DNA from: Lineus longissimus
Lineage: Eukaryota; Nemertea; Pilidiophora; Heteronemertea; Lineidae
Direction: 5' to 3'
Assembly: GCF_910592395.1 (NCBI RefSeq)
Contig: NC_088323.1
Span: forward strand, 7,874,001-7,938,000
Length of the DNA stretch: 64,000 bases
Position numbers and translations under genes: made by a program. Within the stretch, counting starts at the first letter, position 1, and every line of letters starts with the position of its first letter. The notes under the pieces are model-generated. The model did not search any database. It saw only the letters and a list, made by a program, of their open reading frames with translations, and had not been told where the DNA came from. Shown here piece after piece: positions 1 through 11,289 of the stretch.

Positions 1-308
1 ATTTTAAAGGTCATATATCAAGGTTTTTTGCCATTTTCTGCTGTAAGACGATTTCAAAAGTGTACCTAACACTTTATACAATACAGAAAACCAAATGCAA
101 TTAGCTCCATCCATTTTGAAGATATAGCCAATTATGTGTTTGACAACTTGATTACCTGATCAGGCTAGCAACTGGCTTGTTAGAGCCAGGCGGCGGGTTC
201 AGCAAAAGTTGTGATGTAGATCAGGTCATCTGTACATGTCATGCAATCATAAAAGCAGGAGGGCCTTAATTAATTATGCACACCTGGAAGTAATGTGTTT
301 CATTCACT

Positions 309-614
309 ATGGTGTATTGTGTGGCTCCGAATTGTGTCAAGGCTAGCACAAAGAACAATCGAATGACGGATGGGACCCATTTTCATGAATTTCCAAAGCC
401 AGTTGAACGAGAGAGGAGGAAGCTGTGGATTCGGAAGTGCAAACATTTGGAGTGTTGGAAGCCTGGGCCTTCGGCCAAACTTTGCAGTGATCACTTTATC
501 GATACGGATTATCACATGAAGCCGGATATCTGCATCCAAATGAATATTAAATGCCACTTGTTAAAAACAGCTGTTCCAACCATGTCAATTGCATTTAATG
601 CCCGAGGCTGCTGA
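309..614 (+). CDS. THAP zinc-finger domain protein (transposon-derived, short)
   Basis: The 101-residue ORF starts at an ATG and is almost entirely a THAP domain, a DNA-binding C2CH zinc finger used by P-element and Kolobok transposases and by host regulators. Visible hallmarks are C4 and C9 (CVAPNC), the FPKP proline, the LWI tryptophan, CSDHF carrying the last Cys and His, and an AVPTM box in place of the usual AVPTIF. The frame stops about 10 residues after that box, so any catalytic part is missing or in another exon. It lies inside the element with TTAA ends, so it is probably the DNA-binding part of a degraded transposase and not a host gene. Confidence 0.7.
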   Translation: MVYCVAPNCVKASTKNNRMTDGTHFHEFPKPVERERRKLWIRKCKHLECWKPGPSAKLCSDHFIDTDYHMKPDICIQMNIKCHLLKTAVPTMSIAFNARGC

Positions 615-1008
615 GGTCGGTTGTTATACATAATGTGTAGGCCCCATTGGGGCATGTGATACCGCATAGTGTCTTCTTGTGTTCCAGCCATAGCAAGGTG
701 ACAGCGACACAGGTCAGTGTCAGTGACAGCCACTGTCAATGACAGATTATTGTCATCTGACATCTAGGCCTATCTAACGTTGCACGGCATTATATCGTCA
801 CGTCAAGATGATTGTGCATAATACCGTCACTTTTCAATTGTAGTTCAGCGTCATGACATAACTGGCGATACAACACTGACGAGGCGAAACAATATTGTGC
901 AACATTAGTCTGTTCAAAAATCATACATGTTATGCATCTGCAACCGTCTATCAATGTCTTCTTTGCTATATCGGCAGGTCTGCCATGCAAATTGATTAAC
1001 CACAAATT

Positions 1009-1161
1009 CTAATCACTTTCGTCCGAATGATCACTCTCATTATGATCTAGTGATATTAATGGCTCGAACATGTACAGCTCAACGTTTAAATATCCTTCTG
1101 TATCGACCAAAACATCCTCAAATTCACTGCTCTCACTCTCTGAACTGTATGCGGAAGCCAT
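1009..1161 (-). CDS. Small acidic protein with EPLISL-type tail, inside the Kolobok-like element
   Basis: A 50-codon ORF runs from ATG at 1161 to TAG at 1009. It is rich in Ser, Glu and Asp: it starts with SSESESSEFED and ends DHNESDHSDESD, with YMFEPLISL in the middle. Short acidic proteins or exons with a Y-x-FEP motif often accompany THAP-type transposons in invertebrates, which is why it is listed. No function can be assigned. It faces the THAP ORF head to head, so it may be a first exon of an opposing transcript or a by-product of internal deletion. Confidence 0.35.
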   Translation of the reverse strand: MASAYSSESESSEFEDVLVDTEGYLNVELYMFEPLISLDHNESDHSDESD

Positions 1162-1439
1162 CTTGCTTTGTTCTGACTGACCTGATCTACGTCATCAAAA
1201 AATCCCTAGCGGCCACATGTGGAACTAATCTAAAGTTGTGTGTGGTGGGAAATTCAAATAGTTTAAAATTGAAAATTGAAATAACTAAATAATGACTTTA
1301 TTATTAGAATTTTTTTAATGTCTGGGATCTTGTTTTTTTAACCCTCAACATATTTCATGAGTATCAAGCATGTTTTCAAACCTTGATATATGGCCTTTAA
1401 GTTATAGTAGTGATAGTACAGTTGGTTCGAGCCATTTGG

Positions 1440-1860
1440 AAGCCGACATGTGAAGGCCTATCTGAGTTCTCCCTCTTCTTCTCCGTATAAAAAGGGGCAT
1501 ATTGCTGACTAAGGAACGAGGCACACTGACATTGCCTCAGTCATCATCTCTATCGGACCAATTGATATACCTTTTATGCACGCATACAGCACGCTACAGC
1601 TAGGTCCGAGTCTGTGGACAAATGGTTTGATTAATTTGTCTCTTCGATATTGCTCCTTTGGTATTGCATTAGGTTTTCATTGCAATTTAATCTATTCAAG
1701 ATATAGCCCATTTGAACCTGCCTGCGCCACGGGTATAATGCTAGTTATTGTATATGACGGGTCCTGTATCTGTAGACAGTGCGATGTTTTATCTACCTTT
1801 TTTCTTTCTAAACTGGTTTATTTTAGATGAATAAAACGTATAAGTTACTTTTATGATGAA
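1440..1860 (+). other. Possible solo LTR or promoter/poly(A) cassette
   Basis: A TATA-like CCGTATAAAAAGGGG lies near 1482 and an AATAAA signal near 1829, about 350 bp apart, with no convincing protein between them. That spacing suits a solo LTR (promoter, R region, polyadenylation signal). No clear TG...CA ends with target duplication were found, so this is only a suggestion. Confidence 0.25.
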
Positions 1861-2169
1861 TTACATGACTTGGTCCAACTCAGTTCATAGTTCATATGCC
1901 GAAACGGTTAGTGCAAGAGTGGTCTATCTCACAAATTCACAAAATTCACAAATTGTGGGAAAAACAATCAATCAAAATTTTAAACACGGTTATTCAAATC
2001 AAAATTGATTATGGGCCAAAACAAAGGAGATTCCAAGATTTCAAATTGTGCCAATGAGGATGATGATCATGGTCAGCTGATTTTTTTATGACCTCTAGAC
2101 TTCGTCAGGTGTTTTCTCAAAACTACCAAAAGTGGAGTTAGACCACTATTGCGCTGAGCAGCTAATATC

Positions 2170-2570
2170 TCCTCACAACTTCAGAACCTTCTAGCTCAAA
2201 TGGAAACGAAACGTGCCACCTATCGGCGATTTCGTGAACTTTGACCTCTGTGACCTTGAAAAGTAGGTCAAATCAAAAACCCGGGCGATATGTCATTTAA
2301 CCTTATTAGGTGCACCCACCATAAAAATTTCGTCACTCTACGTACAACCATTAGCTTCAAAAACGCAAAAAAACTATTTCCAAGATGGCTCTCTGGAGGC
2401 CAGAAAGAAGGTCATATCGCGAAAAAGACAAATACTTCTGGGCATATTGCCCAAAGCTACCATCACACCAAGTTTTAGCTATCTTGCCCTAGTGGTGACG
2501 AAACGTGCTCCGCTAACGGACGCCGACGACGGACACCACGGTTTGTATAAGCTCCCCAGAGGTGGATAAA
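2170..2570 (-). repeat. Old reverse-oriented copy of the TTTTAGCTCACC element family
   Basis: The stretch shares phrases with the elements at 45.2 and 54.0 kb in reverse orientation: TGACCTCTGTGACCTTGAAA, a block that on the other strand reads GCACGTTTCGTC, and a decayed GTCGTCGGCGTCCG tract near 2515-2545. It is shorter and much more diverged than those two, so it is an older insertion. Confidence 0.5.
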
Positions 2571-2891
2571 AAGATATTTTCACCAAAAATGTTTTACTGA
2601 CTTCGCCTTTCAGTCATCTAACACTTACAAGCTAGTAATATTTATTTTGGGTATGGTAGATATTGAGGAAATCACCAGGGCAGAGGGGTATTTTGCACTT
2701 CTGCAATTTTTTCAGCTGGAAACGCATGAAGTATGGCCTTCCTGCCCGCCCTTTCTGCTTATCATACTGACCCAAGATGCCTTACGACCCGAATCTGTCA
2801 TCTGCCTTGCTAATGCCAGAGCAGAGCTTCGAATGATTTGCACCTTCTTCCACGTCAAAACATCTCATGGTGGCAGTACATCACTCCGAGA

Positions 2892-5800
2892 CTAGCTTTC
2901 CATGGGCTCCTCCACATTGATATTGACTTGCACAGGCTGATGCAAAGTTCTATTACCATCAGATCCAGTCTCCTTTTTAGAATCAACGGATTGCTTTAGA
3001 GTTTTATCCTTGTTCCTCTCATCGCCCTTAGCATCTCGTCGTGTTTCCTCACTAGCACGTCTCTTCTCATTCTTACGTTGTTTAGTCTCTTTCTTACCAT
3101 ATGCAGCACTTGCAGCTCTGTTTGAATCTTGATGCGATTTTTGCTTTTTCTGAAACTTTACATCAGGTTTTCCAACACTGGTCCTAGCACCTCGTTTTGA
3201 CTTTTGTGTCTTGTTCTCGCTGCTATTTTCATCTTCAATTTTGCCTCTCCAGTAAACATCAAATGGACCTGGAGGCTGGTACCTACAAGACAGGTGAGGA
3301 GCAGTTAGTAACACTAGACTTGGATTTAAACCCTTCCTTCAGGGGACATAATCATGAAACTTTCATAGATGACTAAACGATTAGTAAACAATATTCAAAA
3401 GTCCTTATGTCTCCTCAAATGAGTCAGTGGTCTTGTAATACACCGCATACATTCGACCATTACGGTTCTCTGGTTGTACAAGGGGATGACTATCGCCACC
3501 TGGTTACCAGCCTTGAACATAAAATTTACCTCCAATGGCAAACATCCTATCGAAAAGACAAGACAAACCCACTCCTAAAATGTTATGGAATTAACTGATC
3601 TCAGATATGTATGGACAGTTCAGCACAGCTATTTAAACAACCCAGCAGACCTACACAAACTGGCTATTACCGACACACACATTTTTCACACTAAAAAACC
3701 TAATACGAAATAACACAGAAAATCTGGTCTAAAATCATAATTCTCACACTGTGGCTACAAATTGGGTAGCCAGGGCTTTCCATATTGATTTCAAGCACAC
3801 TGCGAGTTTCTCAATATGGGCTTATTGAATATTGCGTCGCATAAAACAAAAGTTCACACAATTTTTTTTAGAATTGCTCATAAACCAGATATTGCAAAAA
3901 TTGAAAGTACCGGTAACCAGAAAACTCTGTCAATTGCTCCTAACTGTTAATAAAAGAAATTTAATTCTTCACCCGTCATGTGAGTTGCAGGATTAAATAA
4001 AGCAGATTTGGTCACCTCGGTGTGCGGGAAGTGTTGAAATAAAACATCCGCTCTTAGGCTTGGATGTCAGTTAATCCAGTTTTAAAACGTGCATCTATTT
4101 TGGTTGGAATTTATGATTACGTGATGTTATCACATACAGTGGAACCTCCCTTAGCGGACACCTCTCTATTAACTCTTTACATACGCTAGACCCGCGTGCG
4201 TCATAGCGTCAAAGTCCTGAATACACAGCGTCATTATTCTGATATAGTTTCCCGGGAGCGCGTCACTGACGCGGCCGTATTTCAGGAAGTGTTTACATAA
4301 GTGATATTATCTCCGTTGCTGTTCATAGTACAGGACTTAAATTTTGAGGAGTAACTAAGAATTAAATTCCGCATAAACTCATGTAATTTATTTTGAATTC
4401 TAACGAAAAGTAACTGAGAACAAGGCCTGCAAACTTGGAGAGAAAAAAATTTCTACAAATCACCGTAAAATTTTCTACTTTCCATCATCCGGGTCTTCCA
4501 CTGGCTCAAAGCCAGAGAAATCACTGTCGCTATCGTCCTCATCCGACACAAAATGTTTATAATAAAAATCTAAGTCCCAGTCACTATCATCACTTCCTAC
4601 CGAAACATTGATATCTGAATCTGCAAAACCTTCAAATTCTGATCCGGAGCTCGAATCAAATAAATCTATCATAAATAAACCCAGCTGGTCCCGAACAATG
4701 CGGCACGTCAATCAAAAAAAAAGATTAAAGAAACGTTTAAAAATGGCCGACGAGGTCAACTTCCTGGGGAACCCCGCCAATACATCGTTATTATTCATGC
4801 CTCATGAATACTAAATTAGAACGGAGTGACCTGAATAGAAAATAGAAGCTTATCTCTTATTGGCCATTCAAATAGGGTCACCATGGAGCCAGCCAATAAG
4901 AAATTACGATACATTAAAGTTGGAGTAGCTTGTAGTCGGCTTGCCGGAGTTTCGCACTGTTTGAATGGAGCCGAGTAATGGCGGCTCCTGGGAGAACAGC
5001 GTAAGTTCTTTGCGCCGACCAGCCGCGGCTAGCGCATGTAAAGAGTTAAGAACAACCTCTCTATTAAGGACACCAGTTTTGGTCCCAAATTGATTGTTCC
5101 ATTCAATTTGACCTCTCTAATCAGGACACCTCTCTATTAAGGACAGCACTTGTCAGTCCCTAGGGTGTCCTTAATAGAGAGGTTTTACGGCATTTTAACT
5201 TTGCCCTCTAAATGTTGTCTCGAAAGAGCTTTTTTTATTTGACCCATGGCCTCAGAGGTCCAAGTGTCAAACTCATGAACACCATGTCAACAGGTGACTT
5301 ACCCAGGTTCAAATGAATCCAAAGGCTCCTTTGATAAGAGAATACTGATGGCTGGAATATCAACATTCACCTTCAACCTGGAAAATATATAAAACAGGCT
5401 ATTTTATAACAAGTACTTGTAACGGGCAAGGCAACTGGGCATTTTTTAGTCAAATGAAAGTGGACAGGGCCTAAAAGTAAAACACTGGGCCCACACTGAA
5501 GGCTCTGTTTTGATTCTTTGAAGGAATTGGCGGCTTTTTACTGTAGTCTGTTTGTTCTTCTTCTGGTTCATCAGTAAACTAGTTTTCAAAACGTGATTGA
5601 TGTTTTTCCAAATTTGTTTCAGCTCTTAGTTAGTACTCGTTATCCTGGCATGAAAGACCTTTCCTGCCACATAAGTGCATGCCGAGATCCGAGTTTACGT
5701 CACCCCGCTATTACGACGCGACGTCATTTTCAATATCGTCACAGTAACGCCATCAGCGCGACTACAGAAATTTTTTTATCTACACCAAGACGTCACAGGG

Positions 5801-8800
5801 TACATTTTAAAATCAAAAAGCTCAATTCCAAACTGTGTGACCCAACTCTTCTGCCCCAGGACTAGAGGATCGCTTTAACGAGCAATTTAGCTGCTGTATG
5901 TGACGGAGTCCTGACAACATGACGAAGGTGGTTGGATTGCGACAGGCAGTGGGTTAAAACAGCTTTATAACGGTGCTTTTCACAATCGCTCATTCTTGGT
6001 CATGTATTGATTACTTGGTTTTGACAGAGTAGACAGTTGTCTTCTTAGATAGATACTTCAGACTTCGATGTTGTACAAGAATAAATTTCATTCAAATGGT
6101 GCGTTTTCTGAGTAAAATAGCCAAAAATCGTTATACCGTTGTCCTGAGAAATGGGCTAAAGTTTTAAAATCTAATAGAACTTCTTCACCGAAATATTTTT
6201 TTCATAACTTTTATCTTTTTCACTGAGTTGAGTTGTGTCTATTCAGAAGACAGGTTTTGATGAAATTGCTCACTAAACAGTGAAGAATGAATGCACTAAA
6301 ACGACGCACAACTTACACATCCAAGCCTTCTACCTTGGGTTTCCAGATTTCTTCAACTCTGCAATGAAGCATGGATAGTACAAATACTGAGAGAGATGTA
6401 TACATACATACTGAGAAGGGGGGGGTGACCCCCCTGAATTAACACAATAACATGATGAGATTCACCAAGAAAATTTGTAACTAACTCACTTACAGAAATA
6501 CAACCAATGGCAATGCCTAACAAATGCAAACAGAAACATTCGAGTGGCTAATCCATAATCATTCACATGCTAAATTTTATAAACCATTACTAAAGAGCCC
6601 TGTTCTAAATCATGTCTTAAGCTCGTAACTTTGTAAATTGAGAATGATCAAGATACATACAGTATCGATTTCAAATCATCAAAGTTTTGCAGCATAAACA
6701 AGCAAAGTACCTTTTGAATTTGATTTTGGTAATTTGATGAAGCTTAATGTTTGGAAGGACCAATCGTTTGAATATCTCAGCACACGAGATGGCTTTTGAG
6801 GTTCCCTTTCCTGCCCCATTCCACGTGAGCTGCTTAGTCTCCCTTTCCTGAAAAGGCAAAAGATTCATGTCAGAATAACTCTTAATTTAAACGGCACGGT
6901 GTATACCAAAAACAATCCTAAAGGACCATTGGCATTATCAAGGGCAGTATTACCCGGCTGCCGGCTGCCCAGTCACCTCCTATTCTACATATCTTAAGAG
7001 CTAAAACAAAATTGGAAAGGCATCAAACACAAAAAAATAGTTGACTGATGAACCAGAGGAAGAACCAACACACTGCAATAAAAAGCCGCCCATTCCTTTT
7101 TTTCTGGCGATCAATTTTAATTGATTGATCAAATCTGATTGATCACTAATGACTAAGCCACTCAGACAAGTCACATATTGTCTGCATTCCAGTCCTCCGT
7201 TAGGAAAAATGTCCAGATGGAATCAAATGGAGCCCTGCCCTCTTATTTTTACCGACAATAACATTCAAAATCAATTACTAAAATTTTATTCCATTTTGAA
7301 CTTGAAGGATGAGGAGACTAAGCAAGGCCATATCCAGTCACACCATTTTCTCAAGAAAGGACATGTATGAAAGAGCTCTACTTAATCCAGTTTCTTTGAT
7401 AAGACAAAGTCTCTTTTTCAAGCAACTTCGTGTTATCTCTGGCTAAATATTGTAAGAAATACCAACTGCCATTGGCATTGGGGGTCAGAGACAAAACTGG
7501 GAAGGACATGTTCTTCAGAATGTTTACCTTTATTCGTCTTTTAGCATATTCAACTAGATTTCTGATCTTGCTACCCGGGTTCACCTTCATGTGCACCACC
7601 GATCCAGCAAGTATACCAGGCATTTCATCACTGTCGTCATCGACACAACGAGTCTCCTGTTTCTCATAATGCTCCACTGAAATACAAAAACGACATCATG
7701 GAGGATGGCCTGATGTGTCTTCCCTGGACTGTGCGATCATTTATAAAAACGGTGCAATCAGAAAGCCTACACCAACATTACATTTTTTCTGAAAATTTTC
7801 AGAAACGATTATGACTCCACAGTTTCATCCAGTTAGACATTACATCAAGCTGTCCTTGGTGCGCGACACAATGGGTGACTTCAAAGTTGGTGTTAGTGTT
7901 AACTTTGGGAAAGTGTTCTAGTTTTTCAGCAGCCCTGGATGCATCATTTCCACAAACAAGGCTGTGTACCCTTAGCTTTACACCTTAAGTTTGTGTTGAT
8001 CGCAGCGTCATTCAGAAATATTGTCTTGTTGCTGCATAAAAGCCCTAACACTTTTACAAAATTAACACTAACCCCAACTATGAAGTCACCCAATGTATCA
8101 CGAAGATGCGTGCCAGAAACTTTCTGAATCTGAGGGTGCAGGGACCGGTTTGAGAAAGTGTCCCCCACAGCACTTGTATTGTTGGGTGATATCAATAAAA
8201 GAATGTCATGAGAGTACATGGTCTATTGTATCACCTGTATGTTTAAGGAATTAATACAAAGCTGGTGGTCATTGGTTGTATAATCAAGACCGCTCGGGTA
8301 GACCTCAAATTACGTCCAAAACCCTCGGCGCCCGAGGGTTTTGGACGTAATTTGAGGTCTACCCGAGCGGTCTTGATTATACAACCAATGACCGACAGCG
8401 AGGTATTAATTTCTATTCTAAAAGGTTTCAAAATTAAACAAATTAAATACGATTTGAAAGGTATATATGTTCCGTTTTCGTCAAAGAATGATCCAGCCTG
8501 GTGTCCGGAACTCCGCCATATTGTTGCTTGTGAAGATGACGTCAATTTTATACCTACCCAGGCGGTCATTGGTTACGATACCAAGACCGCTCCGATCAAA
8601 ACGAGGCGTAATGTATTTTGTATTAGAAACAATGATATACTGTGACTAAGGCCTTTTAGAATGACAAGCCAAGGCAGCTGTGACATCAGAAAGGTTCAAA
8701 ATTACAGAGATTTCGAACTTTATTAACTCTTTCCCTGCCACAGCTATTTTTAATTAATATCCCCCAGTTTGCCACGATTTCACTATTTTTACCAGATTTT

Positions 8801-9919
8801 CAATAATTTTTTTAAAAAAACAAGAAGACATATATCCTTGAAACCTGTTTGATTTTCCTTTTTTCAGCTTACTCTTTCACCTACAAATCAGTTGTACTGC
8901 TTTTTTCCATGGTAGTCATTGAAACAATCACCTTTGCAGAGGGGTACTTTGCAGGTTTTGCTTCTATCAGCAGGAAACATGTGGTTTTTCCCGCCAGTTT
9001 CACTTGATGAAGTAACGAAATGCATGCATAGAATGAGCAGATCATCGTCTGCATGGAAGCCTAACACATCAAACTATTTCCTGGTTCAGTACCGACATAA
9101 TTGACCTCTGGTGTTATGACGGAGAACTAATAATTTCGTTCTGGAACGAGTTTGGCAGGAAACGGGTGGGAAGTTGCAGTCGTTCTAGAACGAGTTTGGC
9201 AGGCAAAGAGTTAATTTATTCATAAAATATACATTCTTTCCTACAATTTACAAACTGATGTATTGTTGGGGATAGGCCTGATATTAGAATTGCAGAATAT
9301 ATAATAATTTCCAGGGACATTCAAGTTGAGAAGTCTGGTTCTGGCCTTCACCCTGTAGTGTAAATTCCCTTGTGTTGGATAGTCTAAAACTTAAGACGAT
9401 AGCCTAACAGAAAAAATACTTCAGGAAGCTTTCTTTTACCATGTTTACCGTCTACTCTCTCATCAGCGGCCATTACTCCAGAAAAATGTAAAACACTAGG
9501 CCTACCATTACCAATACCATGTTAACAAGTACCCTTAGCGCGTAGCGGTTGATGAAAAACGGATGAAAAATTTCTTGTATTTGTAATGAGCACTTTTTGC
9601 CTCAAATCCCCGTGTCCTGTTGGGCGGTTTGGTCAAAAATGTACAATACTACATGCGACGACGTACACTTAGGTCTATACTACTTATCCCGCCGACAATC
9701 CACACCGTCGGGCGTGGCGCGGAGTCGAGTGTACTTCGTGTAGTAGGCCTAGTCTAGTGTACTGTACTCTGTAGTCTGTAGTGTGGTGCAGTTCAGTGTT
9801 CACGAATACAACATAACATCTTTTAAAACAACATTTTAGGACGGCAAATGGGATCACTCTCGCCTCACTCTCACATATCAATGCCTTACATAATGCTATG
9901 TTAAGTTCTAAAACTTACT
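2892..9919 (-). CDS. RPP25L: RNase P/MRP subunit p25-like protein (Alba domain), six exons
   Basis: Spliced minus-strand gene. Exons: 9919 (only the A of ATG is coding; the rest is 5' UTR), 7676-7528, 6847-6711, 6358-6317, 5377-5303 and 3282-2892. All junctions are GT-AG and stay in frame, giving 264 residues. The start MEHYEK, the PGSKIRNLVEYAKRRI block, the SCAEIFKR block with LHQITKIKF, and the ILLSKEPLD..EPGYQPPG block follow the order known for vertebrate RPP25/RPP25L. This is the Alba fold that binds the P3 RNA of RNase P and RNase MRP with RPP20 in the nucleolus. Vertebrate proteins are shorter (roughly 160-200 residues); here a Lys/Arg/Glu-rich low-complexity tail fills the last exon. 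An upstream frame from 10156 is open into exon 2 but is probably UTR, because MEHY matches the family start. Whether the orthologue is RPP25 or RPP25L is undecided. Confidence 0.85.
4173..5045. mobile_element. piggyBac-like non-autonomous element, 873 bp
   Basis: It is flanked by TTAA at 4169-4172 and 5046-5049. The 17-bp terminal repeats CTCTTTACATACGCTAG and CTAGCGCATGTAAAGAG are inverted with one mismatch. TTAA duplication is the hallmark of piggyBac insertion (Kolobok shares it). The interior has a short acidic ORF on minus (4475-4711) that resembles the acidic N-terminal region common in piggyBac transposases, but no catalytic domain. Confidence 0.7.
4475..4711 (-). CDS. Acidic ORF, remnant of piggyBac-like transposase N-terminus
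   Basis: A 78-codon frame packed with Asp, Ser and Glu (DSSSGSEFEGF, DEDDSDSDFSGFE) ends at TAA near the middle of the 873-bp TTAA element. Full-length piggyBac transposases often start with an acidic stretch of this kind before the catalytic Asp triad; none of the triad is present. It is probably a truncated relic with no function of its own, though a short peptide cannot be excluded. Confidence 0.35.
   Translation of the reverse strand: MTCRIVRDQLGLFMIDLFDSSSGSEFEGFADSDINVSVGSDDSDWDLDFYYKHFVSDEDDSDSDFSGFEPVEDPDDGK
7868..8097. repeat. Imperfect inverted-repeat element (MITE-like)
   Basis: The arms begin ATGGGTGACTTCAAAGTTGG on the left and, read on the opposite strand from 8097, ATTGGGTGACTTCATAGTTG. 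Similarity continues for about 75 bases with substitutions (GTGTTAGTGTTAA and AAAGTGTT are shared). It lies in the first intron of the RPP25L-like gene. No target duplication was identified. Confidence 0.6.
8246..8415. repeat. Foldback element with a perfect 62-bp palindrome
   Basis: Bases 8267-8328 are the exact reverse complement of 8332-8393, leaving a 3-base loop (CGC). Less perfect pairing continues outward through GAATTAATAC on each side. A relative of the right arm lies at 28353-28485, and a third partial arm (GGTCATTGGTTACGATACC) near 8563-8600. RNA from either strand would form a long hairpin. Confidence 0.85.
8727..9210. mobile_element. TTAA-flanked non-autonomous element, 484 bp
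   Basis: TTAA lies at 8723-8726 and 9211-9214. The termini CTCTTTCCCTGCCA and, inverted, CTCTTTGCCTGCCA differ at one base. The right half repeats an AACGAGTTTGGCAGG phrase twice. There is no significant ORF. The CTCTTT start is shared with the 4173-5045 element, suggesting related piggyBac-like families. Confidence 0.65.
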
Positions 9920-10160
9920 TTTAAGTTCTAAAGACGCATGATAAGAAATGAACAAAGCGGACACAATCCTCCACCGATCAGCGTGGGCGCGATTTGTTAC
10001 ATCCTCCTTGGATGACGGAGTTCTACTGGTAACTTCTCTATTAACAGGTGACGCCACTAGTAGTAAATAAATTCCAACGCGGGATAATGGTCTCGTTAGG
10101 GAGTTTTTCCCAAAATGTACGCGATGATGACGTGCCCCATTAACAGGACGTAACATCTAT
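9919..10160 (-). promoter_or_regulatory. 5' untranslated first exon region of the RPP25L-like gene (start estimated)
   Basis: On the minus strand CTTAAAA is followed by a strong donor GTAAGT (9918-9913). Joined to the acceptor at 7677 it makes AAAATGG, a good start context, with the ATG split after its A. The transcription start is not visible; 10160 is only a guess. Confidence 0.45.
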
Positions 10161-11173
10161 TTTCAAATGCGTTTCCAAATTGATTGCATGAGGACAACCC
10201 ATTTGTGTCGTTTATCACTGGAAACGCCCGATTCCCCTGATTCTGCAGGATGTTAAATCGGGCATTTTATTTTTTTAAATAAATCATAAGCGTCGCATTA
10301 TCTCCTAGCTCTGTTCACCATCCCAAATGGCAATATTGCCAATTGGGCCGGACAATCATGAAAAACCCCAAATATTATACATTTCTTCCTGAATAATTAT
10401 TAAGGTGACCATTCTCCCGTGAAAACAGCTTACGCTACACAAAAATATAAAAAAACGAGGGTCAACCATTGAACTTTTGAAATATGTCGAATTTTGCACA
10501 AATCAGCGAAAAACGCACCAACTGGCACTGGACGGCATTTCAACACGGGGCCGACGCACATCCCAAGTTCAGTGTACACATACGTCGGCAACAACAATAA
10601 AATGCGTAGTTTCTTGTTAGCCACCTACTGAGTAGCGCTCTAGGTTTCAGAAACGCCAAAAAAACATGTCTTTGCCAAAGCAACTGCTAAATCAACATTG
10701 GCGCACTGTGAGGACCAAGAAATCAATGATCTCCAATGGTGTAACCATGGAGGTACCTCCATGGTGTAACCATTTGAAACGTCAAGTTAACTATAACTTT
10801 GATTGTGTAAAAACTAACTTTAAAGAGCTACCCCTCTGGAGTATCATAACTTTGCATTTTCGTTCAGCTTTAGGCAATCTTATATCAATATTGCCTCTCG
10901 AAATTTAAAACTGTCGCATAGACATAATATATAGCCTATCTCACCTCTATGATTTCCTGATCAGTGCAGTCCCCAATTGGCATGTCAGGCTCAGGTTCAG
11001 GCTCATGATCTGGTATGCAGCATATGGCTTCTAAGAGACTTCTTGTAGTAACAGGAAAACCAATTAGTTTCGTCGTATCACAACATGCTACATTCAAATT
11101 ATCTACATATGATGATAGGCCTACTACTGGCTTTATACAGTTGCTGAGGATGACACCGAAAAGACTTAATGGA

Positions 11174-11239
11174 CCAATAGCTGGGTATTCGAAAACCCTG
11201 GATCAACAAACACTGGACTGGACTGGACTGGACTGGACT
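11174..11239 (+). repeat. Left inverted arm with a CTGGA pentanucleotide run
   Basis: The phrase starting CCAATAGCTGGGTATTCGAA and ending in five tandem ACTGG units recurs on the opposite strand at 13321-13385. The two arms bracket the LINE fragment at 11515-12969. Confidence 0.7.
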
Positions 11240-11289
11240 ATGACTCAGCGCCCTCCACCACCTGGATTTTTCTAAAAGTTATACAATTC

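Larger units (their letters stand above)
8..1396. mobile_element. Kolobok-like DNA transposon, internally deleted, TTAA target site
   Basis: The ends are inverted: AGGTCATATATCAAGG after TTAA at 4-7, and its near-exact reverse complement (one mismatch) before TTAA at 1397-1400. A TTAA duplication, termini starting AGG and an internal THAP-domain ORF are the combination known for the Kolobok superfamily; piggyBac shares TTAA but not THAP. At 1.39 kb it is too short for a full transposase, so it is probably a deletion derivative that keeps a THAP exon on plus and an acidic reading frame on minus. The superfamily call is inference. Confidence 0.6.
4136..5190. repeat. ACCTCTCT MITE/repeat copy A, split by a TTAA insertion
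   Basis: Copy A starts ACAGTGGAACCTCCCTTAGC and ends GTCCTTAATAGAGAGG, the inverted-type termini shared by the copies near 38.0, 41.0, 42.6 and 60.1 kb. It is cut at CTATTAA (4172) and resumes at 5050; removing 4173-5049 restores the phrase seen in the uninterrupted copies. It sits in the last intron of the RPP25L-like gene. Confidence 0.8.

Noticed and set aside
9908-10156. Upstream ATG frame as the true start of the RPP25L-like protein
   Set aside because: Open in frame, but the family start MEHY fits the split ATG and the upstream residues show no resemblance to RPP25 proteins.
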